Source: Porphyra umbilicalis
Lineage: Eukaryota > Rhodophyta > Bangiophyceae > Bangiales > Bangiaceae
Length of the DNA: 64,000 nucleotides
Direction: 5' to 3'
NCBI GenBank assembly: GCA_002049455.2
Contig: KV918876.1
Span: forward strand, 62,001-126,000
Under the pieces are notes generated by a model that had not been told where the DNA came from, ran no database searches, and saw only the letters and a program-made list of their open reading frames with translations. Below are positions 54,001-64,000 of this stretch, in pieces. Positions within the stretch are counted from its first letter, which is position 1, and every line of letters begins with the position of its first letter. A program made the position numbers and the translations under genes.

Positions 54001-54285
54001 TACTTGATTGTGAAACAACTTTCGCCACTACTGTGAAAATGCAGTCAGTCCCAGTCCCCGGCTGCCAGGACAAAGTTGAGGGACCAACAATAGAAGCGCA
54101 CCATTGTGCAGGTCATGGACAGAGGAAGGTTTCGCCCACTCCGGGAAGGTGGGTAACGAGGTTTTTTCTACGATTTCTGCACGCTGCATTAGGACACCCG
54201 TGTTGAGGCGCGTGTATGAAGTCAAGCACCGATGTCGATGCTCTCCATGACTACCAGGCTTTGACACTTAGCTCTCCCTTCTCTG

Positions 54286-54930
54286 CTACTTGTCAGTATT
54301 TAATACCAGCCAATGGAGCAGCAATTGTCTCTCTGTGGACGGCGAAAGGGAACGGTCTCGGTATCGTGAACTCACTTGCCACGAAGTTCTGTGACAATTG
54401 CAAATAAACTGTGCATCCCGTGCGGAACAAGCGGACTCAGACGCCGCCCTCCCCGGGGGGAGTTGCGGGGCCTGCGGCGCAATATCCGCGTCGCTCTGCC
54501 GAGTCTTTGCCGGTTGCCCACTGCTGGTCTCACGCTCCACCTGGGAGTGCACCCCCCAGACGTTACCGCAGAGACAGATGTCAATCACGACCTGCCGCTG
54601 CTCGAGGGCCAACGCGACGCGACGCTAGATGCCGGGCCGCAAAATCGTCTCGTTCTCTGCGCAGAAGACATTCTCCATGATTGTTTGCTCCATCTCCTGC
54701 ACAGAAGAGGGCAGCTTAAAGGTGAGGACGTCGGTGCCGTTGCTGCCAACCGAGTGTGAGACCGAGAGGGCCTCGTGGTTTGTGGCGAGCGCCTGCATAA
54801 GCTCGAAGTCGGCCATCAAGGTCGAGCCACGGCCGGAGGCGAACGCACACAAACGGATTAACGACGTGTAGATCAGGGACTTCTGAATCCGCCAAATGTG
54901 TGACCACTCAGTTATACTCAACATCAGCAT
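54286..54930 (-). pseudogene. unrecognised reading frame with one in-frame stop
   Basis: From ATG 54930: ITEWSHIWRIQKSLIYTSLI, LMADFELMQALATNHEALSV, SHSVGSNGTDVLTFKLPSS and VQEMEQTIMENVFCAENETI, then a TAG (54625-54627), then ALEQRQVVIDICLCGNVWGV in the same frame. The segments look coding. Function unknown; probably related to the decayed frames at 56-57.5 kb on the same strand. Confidence 0.4.
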
Positions 54931-55244
54931 TTTTTTGAATTAAATACCTTTTCGGCAACTTCTTGAATACGGATAAGATACGTATCCACAGCCAATACAA
55001 GAAGGATGTGATTAAGAATATCAATTCTATCCATAATATATCACATTGTTGAACAAGTATATCCGGAAGGATATACTTTCAAGGCGTATTGCCAAGAAAA
55101 AACAAAGAGCGGGTCATGGTGCGAGTTGTGAACGCGGCACGCACCAGACCATGACCAGCTGTGAGCTTGCGGAAGTCAGTGTGAGGCCAGGGGCTTCGTC
55201 TTTTGTGTCCATCTTGGTATATCCGTTAGCCTTCTGTCTCGATC
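54931..55244. other. AT-richer spacer, nothing identified
   Basis: Composition is distinctly AT-richer than its surroundings, with repeated GGATA/TATCC steps. Confidence 0.4.
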
Positions 55245-55693
55245 TTGCTATCCTCCCAAAAATGGCGGTTGCAGAGAGAAGGGAAGCATAGTCGACAACA
55301 AAGCATAGAAATGAAGTAGGATCGGCTGTTCGACAAGCCTCGATCGCACTATTGGCTGAGAGTTGCCGCCAGTAATCTTGCAAGCCAATCCACGTGTCTT
55401 GCAGGGGTCATGCAAAGCAATTGCAACCCACAACGAGATTTTCTGAGATTTTAGGGGCGGCTGCTCGGGCCTGGAGAGGGCATGGAGAGGGTTCTGGTCC
55501 AGAACTGTGATTTGTCATGAGATCATCAAATTGCTTCAGAATTCTTGAGATCCTGGTGTGCGTTTCCAGCGCGCAGAGCTGCATGAGGAGACTGTGTCAG
55601 GAACTCACATGGTTCCCAGCCTTTTCATGGGCCCACGGTCGCTGTTGAATGATTGCAACCACTCTGCAACCGCCATTTTTTGGAGGTCAGCAA
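55245..55693 (-). mobile_element. T-family MITE, complete, reverse orientation
   Basis: 449 bp from TTGCTATCCTCCCAAAAATG to GGAGGTCAGCAA. No TA duplication is visible on either side, so the flanks have diverged or the insertion is older. Confidence 0.85.
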
Positions 55694-56038
55694 CACTCGT
55701 TCTGATGTTTGTGAGCCTTTCGTGAGCGGCCGCGTGCGACGCTTGTCACAACTGGTTACTGTCGACGATCGGCTCTGAGATTGTTCACTACTGTTCAGCA
55801 TTTTTGGAATATGTCCCTGCGTCCCTTGTCCCGATTTTGAGCATTGTGAGGCGCCTGGCAAGTGAAGCTTCCTGACGTAGTTGAATTCCTGTTTCCCACG
55901 CCTGCTAAGTCTTCGGACTTTCGTTTATCCTCTTCGGAGCCATTGAATGGCAGTATCATTCAGAATCCGGCTGGTTCTGTTTGAATATGTGTATACCCGA
56001 GTATATCTATCCATTATATCAGAGTGCCATTTATTCAC
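55694..56038. other. no gene identified
   Basis: Spacer between the MITE and the decayed minus-strand frames. Confidence 0.35.
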
Positions 56039-57545
56039 GAAATCCCCTGGTGTAGATGCCCGCCCCCGCCGAGAAGCGGTAGCGGGTCGGCCCTGTCTGG
56101 TAGAGGAAGATGGCGTGGGTATTGGCGAGCGCCTCGACGCGCGAGATGTTGCTCGTGCGCGTCTCGATGATGAATTAGGTGAGGAAGGTATGTGTCACGA
56201 CGGTGAGCGTCCGCCGAAGAACAGGGCCACCGTCAGCGGCCACCGTGACGACGTTGGAGCCCCCCTTTGGGTCACCTGCAACAGTCGGGTAGAGTTCCTC
56301 CTCGTTGGCGCGCTGCACCAGGGAAGGCCCTTCATACTCGAGCGCCACTACCTTCGGACGCTCAGTCCCGTCCAACGACTGAAGCAGGGGTAGGTGGAGA
56401 TCTTCAAGTCGGCCGCCAGGTCGGTGTCCTGGTCAGCAAAGTGGGCGCGGCCCAGGTGGGCGTCGTCAGCGGTGTTTACGGAGAAGCACACGTCGGAGCG
56501 CTTGGCGCCGTTGGCGCCTAAGCGAATCACGCGGCAATCGTCCATCGTATGAAGGAGCTCGCACGACGTCACCGAAACAGGCTTGTACGTCCAGGCCTTC
56601 CCATGCCCCGCCACGTCCAGATTCCAAACTCGGTGGGTGATGACCCCATCCTTGTCCACGCCGCTTCATTTTAAATCAGTGTACGCAAGCCGGGACGACA
56701 GCAAGCGCAGCATGGTGCAGCCTTGGGACCCTCGCACGCGCTTGGGAAGGGAGCCACCCTTGAGCCGATCAACGCGCTCCATCGCTTGATGCAAGCGGAA
56801 GCAGGCGCGGGAGCTAAGCACGCCCACAACGCTACTAAATTGTGGGATTATTTCGCCAGCTGGTCGCCGGTAGACTGCGACCGCCCGCCTAGCCACCCAC
56901 TGGTCGTGCTTGCAGAGAGCGTACAAGCGCCACGGGTGCTTCGCCGCCGAGTCAGCTTCCGTCATCGTCAGCTCAGTCCCAGGGCGCATCCTTTGTGCCG
57001 CCCGCCTTGCCCGGATGAGCAGGACCGCAGAGTTGGCGAGGGATAGGGCGGTGGAGGAGAAGCTCGTCCAGCTCGGCTCCTGCAGCCCGGTCGGCTCATT
57101 CACGTTGATGATCCTTGTCACAAACCAGACAGAGTGGTGAATTGTAGCGAGAGAGGCGAAGCGAAGCGCGCACACGCGCGCCCGCACATGTGCCGGCTCG
57201 ACAGCGCCGCTGTGCCGCGCACGCGGTCGACGCGGGTGAAGTAAAAAGTGTGAACGCGCCGCGCCGGTCGAACGGGCCCGACGGTGCTCGTGGCAACCAC
57301 ATCCTTGCCAGAGACGCGCGTGCAGAGCACAAACGACACGGGAAAGTGGGCCGCCGCCACGGTGGCGGCCTCGTCAAACTCAATCCTCAACTCCGGGTCC
57401 GAGTCTTACAGCGTTTCGTCTCCCGACTTGCCGACTGTGAAGCCTGCCAGCGCGCCGAAGGCGGCAGCTCCCGCATCGTCGTCAGAGCCATCTCGGTCCC
57501 CCCCCATTCTCCACTGTGGCCAGGCTGGCGACGGCGCTCGCGGCC
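56039..57545 (-). pseudogene. decayed unrecognised minus-strand gene(s)
   Basis: From the right, GAAAFGALAGFTVGKSGDET is followed by a TAA and then PELRIEFDEAATVAAAHFPV, SFVLCTRVSGKDVVATSTVG. After a frame change comes ELTMTEADSAAKHPWRLYAL, then CKHDQWVARRAVAVYRRPAG and RLLSSRLAYTDLK. A TGA (56666-56668) is followed in the same frame by GVDKDGVITHRVWNLDVAGH and CFSVNTADDAHLGRAHFADQ. Another frame change leads to PKVVALEYEGPSLVQRANEE and RRTLTVVTHTFLT, a TAA, FIIETRTSNISRVEALANTH and TRYRFSAGAGIYTRGFRE. All three stop types occur, so this is decay and not recoding. No family recognised. Confidence 0.5.
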
Positions 57546-59024
57546 TTGGCGTCACTCACTGCGGTGAGGAGGGGCGGGCGACAGGGGGGTGACGGTTTGC
57601 TTGGAGATTGGGGGCGCCAGGAGGAAGAGGCATCAAGACAAGCAGGGTGAAGGGGATCACTGCAGGGGGGGCGGGGGGGGGGGTTCGGGGCTGGCGGTGA
57701 CAGGCAAACAGGACGTACCGGCGCGATCGGCACATACGGTACAACCGCGGCAGCAGCCAGACTGATGATGGTGCAGGGTGGCCGGTGGTCGCCGTGTCGG
57801 CGCCTAGCGGGGGTGGTCGCGGCGCTGCGCCGTGAAGGTGGTGGCGGTAGCGCCCGGCGACGGTGACAGCGGTTGAGGATGCATGAAGGCTGATCTGGGC
57901 AAGGGTTCGTGGCCGCTGCGGTGCCCCCACACCCCTCTGCATTAGCGTTAGAGCGGCTGTGGGAGAGGCGAAGCCCCGCACCCCCCTGCACTGGCGTGAG
58001 ATGAGAGGTGGTGCCCCGCACCCCCCTCTGTTGGTGTGAGAGAGGGGGGGGCGCGCGTCAGCGCCTGCTCACGAAGCGCCTGCGGGGCCGGGATGTTCCG
58101 GTGGCATTTCGAACCGGGAAGCGACTCAGATACAGCAGAAATAATAAAGCTGGCGCCGCAGAGCCACCCATTGATTCAGATCCACCCGTGTCTCGTTTTA
58201 ATAGTTCACGAAAGTAGCGCTAATTTAAGAGATCGTACGCTAGTGTGAAATTAGTAAGGAAGGACTCAGGTCAGCATATCCCGACCGAATGTTTAACGGT
58301 TGCGAAAAACGTTTCACAGGGTGCTACACTGTTCTTGATGCGAAGAGACGACAGGATCGAGAGACTCAATCGCCGCGGGGAGGCGCTCGTATTCCATGCG
58401 CTATGAAACTGTACTGTTGCGCAGGTACGGCAAACAAGGGCGTCCATGACGTCTGCTCACAGATAGATTGACCCGCAATAGGAGACACCACTCATACGCA
58501 TCCTACTTATGCGACAAACTCGCGTGATATTTATTGTCACGCGCGAGCGGCTTCCTGATATCAAGCATTGCTCCACAACTGACTGATCATATATCTGACG
58601 TACATTGCTGTCTTCTCCAACAGGGGTGGGCTGCGTGTCCAATGGCGTCAGCTACTCCTCGAATGGGAGCTACGACGAATTGCAAGACGTAAAGTGGGCA
58701 CCGTTCTGAGCAATCAGCGCGCCGATAAAGAGAAGATGGTGAGCGCGGAGAGGTTAGAGACGGACCGATAGACTCTGAGAAGCGCCCACTGCACGAGGCC
58801 GGCCGGCGACAGCAGTACGAAACAAAAGGCGAAAGAGACGCAGACACTAGCCTATCAACACTCCAGCACCTAACGCTCCAGCCCCACCCCACCTATCAAA
58901 GTCTTGCGTCCTTGGACGCGGTGGAAGCCCGAACCACCCGCCGCAAATGCTTGATTGGGCGGGCAGTAGCTTCATCAACACCATTAGCCGCATCCTCTTC
59001 CACAAGCTCCATCTGCTATGCGTC
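57546..59024. other. no gene identified
   Basis: Minus-strand frames stay open in 57.5-58.0 kb because of composition. Nothing recognised. Confidence 0.3.
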
Positions 59025-60206
59025 TCACACCTCAGCAAACGGGGCATGGCAACCGCGCAAAAAGCTGAGGTGGAAGGAGCGTAGCCGAGCAGCCGCGCCG
59101 CGACAGATGCGGGACACTCCGCGCTGCAAAGCAGCAGTCACGACGCCCGCTGCCACGTGAGACGCGTCATTGTCGCGACTTACATCACGCGACGGCTCCT
59201 GCGAGCCTCGACCCAAGCGACGACGGACAGCCCAGGACTCCCGATTCAGCGCCGCCCCCGACCGGCCTTGACGGACGACACGGGAGCAGCCCGCACCAGG
59301 CGGCTCATCATGTGCCTTCTCAGCAACCGGACCTAATTCGAAAAGCCCAGCCGGCCCCCGATCGCCAGTTGCTGCTGATTTCACGAAAGCAGGCGCGCGG
59401 TCAGGTAGTTGGGCCGGCGGCAGATACAAAACGTCAATATCGGGCGCCACGACTGCCGGGAGTGCCTGCTGTAGCCGCAGTGCTCCTGAACGTGCTATGA
59501 GACACACCTTCACCGCCGCGCTTGGCGGCGAGTCGCCGGGGTGGCGCGCGAGAAGGTTCTTGCCTAGCAAGCACTACAGCGTTCCCGGCATTGCCATGCG
59601 CGCCAAGACCGTCGTGAGGTGTGCGCTCAATGTCCGCTGCAGACACTTGTCCACCGACAAGGTCGTCATCGTTGGGAATGGCGCCAGTACGACGAGCAGC
59701 ATGGGCTTGAAGTGTAGCATTCGCGGGTGCGGGTGGCAAAAGACAACGCAGTGCCAGCTGTAGCTGCCGCCAAGAGACAACTCCACCGTCCCGCGGTGGA
59801 CAAACAGCCTCAATACAACGTTCGTGGATGCGTGGCAGGGTCGGCGGTAAGCGACGATGTACAGCGGCCGCGACGTGCTTCGAGGACTGGCCGCCGTAGG
59901 GCAACGTGACCGCGCCGACAGCTGCAGCAGGCCTTGTACCTCGTCCTTGTACAGGGGCGCCGGAGGCACAGGCGGCACATGCCGGTCCAAGTCCTCCCCC
60001 TCGATTCGTGCCCCGGTTCTCCCTCTGGCCAGCACGAGCGGTCCGCGTACCCCGGTCGGATGCTGTCTGCGGACCCGGGCTGGGAGCGCATGGGTACGAG
60101 CAAGGGGCTGCGGCCGGCCCGGCATTGGAGGAGGCGGTGGCGTCGTCGCCAAATTGGAAGCCCAGCCTCCGGCGCGATGGAGGCGCCGCAGGGGGGCAGC
60201 GCGCAA
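59025..60206 (-). pseudogene. unrecognised 390-codon minus frame with one stop
   Basis: A single frame runs from 60206 to 59025 interrupted only by a TAG at 59574-59576. Protein-like segments are APLYKDEVQGLLQLSAR, NVVLRLFVHRGTVELSLGGS, SWHCVVFCHPHPRMLHFKPM, AVKVCLIARSGALRLQQALP and PDIDVLYLPPAQLPDRAPAF. No domain recognised. Same strand as the decayed frames at 54-57.5 kb. Confidence 0.3.
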
Positions 60207-62735
60207 AACTCAACTTGAGCTGGCGTTTTTTAGGACCGCCCTGCCCTGTTGGAGTCTGAGGCGCGCCACGGGCGCGACAGCGCAGATGAGGCATTAGTCC
60301 GTTGCCGAAAGCGGGGAGAGCCATCAGCAGAGAAGTGAGGGGGGCGAAGAGGGCACAGCGAGGAGGAGCCAACCACACAGGTGAAACAACCAAGGCCCCG
60401 AGAGGTTGTATGGGGGATTGCGCCACCACGCCCAGCACAAACAGGGTGCCGGCCGTAGCAGCTTCGCCATGAAAGAGAGGGTTGCGATGACGGTCACCAC
60501 ACACGGGGCTCTGGCCGGCATTGGCTACCGGCCGCCCCCGGTAGCGGCCGGTAGTGCAGTCGCGGGGATGGGCATCGCGTTAGTGGCCGACCCCCCGCGG
60601 CTTATGCAGTGGTGATACATGTGGACCCACGGGACTCCGCTGGTCGCCTTAAAGTAGGACAAGCACCATTGACCTTCTGTCTTTTGGACTTCGTATTCTT
60701 TGATGGAGCCCCAATGACGGAGACGTCACGGCGGCTTGTCAACACAATTCGCTGTGCAAGAAGCTGGCTTGGCCCTTGAAGGGAGGGCCGTTCCATAACG
60801 TTTGGCACGCGAAAGCGGTGTCGTCCGTCTACTCCCTTCGAAGGAGACCAGCGCTGTCGCGTCACAGCCACCGCCCGTCGCAGACACTGCACGCTATTGG
60901 TTGGAGATTGGCGTGTTCTTGGTTCGGTGGCGGAGCCGGAGACGCGAATTTTGGTCGCAAACCAAATTACACAGACACAGAAAGCAGAACGAGTGGCGGA
61001 CGACAGCGACTCTGATGCCTTGTGCGGTGAGACTCGACAAAACTCTTCTTGGCGAATCCGTGCTTCCTGTGGTATTGGTAACGTAGCTTTAATTACCTGG
61101 GTATTGAGACCGACTGTAGCCGCAAGAAAGAGATTTCTATCGCCGTAGAGGCGAGGAAGCAGGACATTTTGTCCAAGGGCATCCGATGGCGAGTCGGATG
61201 GTGCCTGCGACGGCGACCCCGGGCCCATGGTGATTTCGTACAAACAAGAGCACTGGTCGATCAACCGTCCGATCAGGAGCGATTGCAGTGAGTGCCGGCA
61301 TGCAGATCAGAGCTTCTCAAGCGTGTGGGTTTTAACTTAGCGTCGCGTAACGCCGCCTGGTCGATCTGACTGCGTTGGAGCTCCGAGCCCAGGAGACTCA
61401 ATAGCGACTCGTAAAACAAACATTTCTATTATTGTGTGTTCCAGTAAGCGTTCCAAGCGACGTCTCGTGACCGTGGTGTGTAAGCGTCTGAAGAGCCTCA
61501 CAACCAAGGTGAACCCCCCAAAGTAGATAAAAAAGCCCATTTCTTCGTTGATATTGATTACTTTGCAGAAGGGGTCACTTTTTCTTCCCATCATTTCCTG
61601 TGTTCTCCCCGCCTGTGCAAGGACTCCGTTGAGCCGTTTGCCGCTTTTGACCGCTCCGGCGCCGCGATGCTTTCCTCGTGTTGTGCCAAGCGGCTACCAC
61701 ACCAGATCTGTGTGCACAGCTACGCCATGTGTTGGCCACGCGGGAGAGCTTGCTGGACTAGACAGACAGTCGCGAGTTGGTACGCATTTTGGTTGTCCCT
61801 GCCGAGCGTGCTGCGTAAACATTTTGACCAGAAATACTGGGTGGCTTAAAAGCGCCACTCGGCCGATTTCTTGGGCGTCTGAGTATCTACGCAATACAAT
61901 TTAAGCGCGTAGACGCACTTTCTTGGTACGCTTGGGAACCCCTGATACAGATAGGTCAGGCAAGCAAACAATGAAAACTAAACAATGCGGAAGTAACTCC
62001 CCAAAGGGCATCGCACAAACCGTTTTTCGCATTCCGTGGATTTGACCAGTTCAAGGGGCTACGAGCGGCAATTGTCAGTCAATTGCGGGCGAAGATATGC
62101 TACATACCTCCAGCGCGAGATTCGAACCGTCCGAGAGAGATCCAAGAACGATGGCACCCACTTGGGCTGTCGCGGACTCGGGCGGTCCCGAGCGAGCGTC
62201 ACCGCCCATACGACGCGAGCCGCGCGGGCGTGCCGATCCGACCCTGGTGGGGGTGGCTGTTTGTCGGTGTCAACCACGACCGTCAGAACGCCTAGACGCG
62301 TGCGTGTGTGATCGGAGGCTGGTGCTGTGGGTTGGGTCGGGGATCATGGTCAGACGTGCTTGCCCAGGCCGTTCGACGTGTGCACGTGCGTAGGTGAGGC
62401 CGACCATTCAGGGGTTACATCCCAGGTTCGCGGCGGCATTTTGGCCAGCGCATGCTGGGCTATGGTCGTCACCGCCACACGGTGCTAGCTTCTTCGGTGG
62501 TTTGATACTCCGGCGACAACGCGAAAGCCATGACGCGGTCCGTAGGTGGCGAAGGGTGCGCGCCTCGCGGCCGGTTATCACGGTGCCGAGCACGGGCAGA
62601 CGGCGGTCGTGCTGGCGGCGCGGGGCCTTCCCGCGTCGTCGTGCACGTGCACCAGTTGCTGCCTACCGGCCTTTCTTGAGTAAAGGGGCGCAACCGCGAG
62701 GTGGATAACCTCAGGGTTGGATTGCGGATCTGCGC
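60207..62735. other. no gene identified
   Basis: Short frames only. A TTCGAATC-like string near 62120 was examined as a tRNA T-loop and rejected. Confidence 0.35.
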
Positions 62736-62792
62736 GTGGCTTCGGACATGTCAAGGGTGGCATGCCTAGTGGCAGCGGCGAGGACGCCCAGG

Positions 62793-62945
62793 CGGAAGGG
62801 CGGCAACGGCGGCGTCGGCGGCACGGGTGGCAAGGGCGGCGTCGGTGGCACGGGCGGCGCGCCCGGAAAGGGCGATAAGCTCTTTAGCGAGGCCGCCGCG
62901 CCCAGCAAGGGCGGAAAACTCGGCGGCAAGAGCGGTGTGCCCGGC
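62793..62945 (+). repeat. Gly-rich coding-like minisatellite
   Basis: Imperfect 9-18-bp units of the type GGCGGCACGGGCGGC and GGCAAGGGCGGCGTCGG. On plus it translates as GG-x repeats (GGVGGTGGKGGVGGTGG), within a short frame open from 62736 to 62957 (ATG at 62748). Confidence 0.75.
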
Positions 62946-62995
62946 TGCGAGGGATAACATCCGGGGCACCCTCCACTTTGGTGGACCCAGCCGCT

Positions 62996-63837
62996 ATGGC
63001 GGTAGACAGCAGCAACGCCAGAGTCGAGGTAGCTGATCACGTGGCGCACGGCGCCGCGGTCTGGGCCCCCTCAGCGGATCGCTTCTCTGATCCGGAGATG
63101 CTGCGTCAGTTTCAGCCTTGCAGCTTGTATGACACGCTCGTGGAACCCTTGGAGGTGGTGGACGGCATTTCTGTGATCACCGGCCAAAGCGTTAATGATA
63201 CTTGCGTCCATGCCCGCGCTCGCGCGCACACGCGTCGTGTGCACGCGCGATACGAGTCATTGACGGGTTTGTGGAGAGGTTGGCAGAGCCCGGGTGGCCG
63301 AATCATGTTGGCGACCGCGTGGACGATTTCTGTCGGGGCCCTTACTTCATGACTCAGGGGCCCCAGCGCCGTATCTACGAGGTCATGTCGTTTTGCAACG
63401 ACGTCGTACGCTATCAAGTGCCCTTGCACCCGTTCCATCGTTTCGTTTACACCAACGCACTGTTGCTTCCTGTGCGAGAGATGAAGCCAGTCAAGGCGGC
63501 AGCAATCTCGTTTTGCCGCTTGCTGCGCAATTGGCCGAAGGCTGTCTTCCTCAGGCGCTTGTTGGCATCAGACCTCGCGGTGCCTCTTGGGCACGAAGCC
63601 AGGTTGAAGGACAGCCTTGACCAGCTCACGCTGGCGGCGAACGAGAAGAACCACGCTTTCGATGTCTATCGTAGCCCTCGCATGAGCGAGCTACCGAACG
63701 CCTTTCGGCTGCTTCTGTCTCTGTTTGACCACCGTCGTGCTACTGACACGCGTTTCTGCCGCGGTCGCGAGCTGCTGCCTACCTCGTGGGCAGCTAGATT
63801 TCTCCATGCGCCACAGAGGTTTGACCTGTCCCGTTGA
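62996..63837 (+). CDS. unrecognised protein, probable frameshift or small intron
   Basis: The first segment from ATG 62996 reads MAVDSSNARVEVADHVAHGA, FSDPEMLRQFQPCSLYDTLV and EPLEVVDGISVITGQSVND. It passes, within an alternating-purine/pyrimidine GCGCGCACACGCG stretch (about 63210-63240), into a different frame reading VIDGFVERLAEPGWPNHVGD, YEVMSFCNDVVRYQVPLHPF, VKAAAISFCRLLRNWPKAVF, LRRLLASDLAVPLGHEARLK and ELPNAFRLLLSLFDHRRATD, to a TGA at 63835. The composition is convincing for a real protein. No family recognised. The join could be a frameshift or a very short intron. Confidence 0.55.
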
Positions 63838-64000
63838 CCCGCGCAGATTCCGCGGTGGGAGCCGGTCACGGAGCTTTGGGCGATGACCCCGGTAATGGCG
63901 TCGTACTAGTCAGACTCGCTGCGTTTCTAGTACGGCTTGACCTGGCAGACGATGAACCCGGAGTACTTCTGCAACTTGGTTGCTGCGTGGGTACACACAC
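63838..64000. other. right edge, nothing identified
   Basis: 163 bases after the last stop codon with no recognisable feature. Confidence 0.4.

Noticed and set aside
54286-57545. Stop-codon recoding in the minus-strand frames
   Set aside because: TAA, TAG and TGA all occur, accompanied by frame changes, which fits decay.
62110-62175. tRNA-like TTCGAATC string on the minus strand
   Set aside because: The flanking bases do not pair as a T stem, and no anticodon or acceptor stem could be formed.

Overview
This is 64 kb of GC-rich eukaryotic nuclear DNA. There are no bacterial-style operons, the genes are sparse, coding frames are rich in Ala/Pro/Gly/Arg, and most of the window is transposable elements of eukaryotic superfamilies: hAT, PIF/Harbinger, tyrosine-recombinase retroelement, Tc1/mariner and pogo-like. 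High GC, largely intronless genes and dense DNA transposons would fit a bangiophyte red alga such as Porphyra/Pyropia, but that assignment is an inference from composition, not from a diagnostic gene.

Layout. 0-1 kb: a 720-bp non-autonomous hAT element with a perfect 8-bp target duplication. 1.8-5.9 kb: the clearest host genes, a SANT/Myb-like protein with a SUMO-interaction-type motif (minus) and a CMGC-like protein kinase (plus), divergent across about 1 kb that holds a 41-bp near-perfect palindrome. 9.7-14.0 kb: a decayed DIRS/PAT/Ngaro-type retroelement (gag-like region, RT, RNase H, methylase-like domain, tyrosine recombinase) between 73-bp direct repeats. 14-23 kb: five copies of a repeat here called R (one more lies at 39.9 kb), a decayed hAT transposase, and a pogo-like MITE split by two R insertions. 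22.8-27.4 kb: MITEs and palindromic repeats. 28.8-30.9 kb: a low-complexity gene whose frame breaks at homopolymer runs.

31.8-50.3 kb is the most informative part. A 2,247-bp terminal-inverted-repeat element occurs twice in opposite orientation (copy A 31801-39588, copy B 48046-50292). Copy B is uninterrupted and serves as the empty site for three later insertions in copy A: a 429-bp MITE, a 260-bp MITE and a complete 4,844-bp PIF/Harbinger element with transposase and Myb-like genes. Removing the three insertions and their target duplications from copy A leaves exactly 2,247 bp. A third relative of the same terminal-repeat family (2,020 bp) sits inside another MITE at 44.9 kb. A second hAT element, carrying a coding fragment, lies at 42.9 kb.

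51-64 kb holds an unrecognised open gene, a Tc1/IS630-like transposase remnant, more MITEs, a series of decayed unrecognised minus-strand reading frames (54-60 kb), and an unrecognised plus-strand gene at the right edge. No RNA gene, CRISPR array or origin could be supported.
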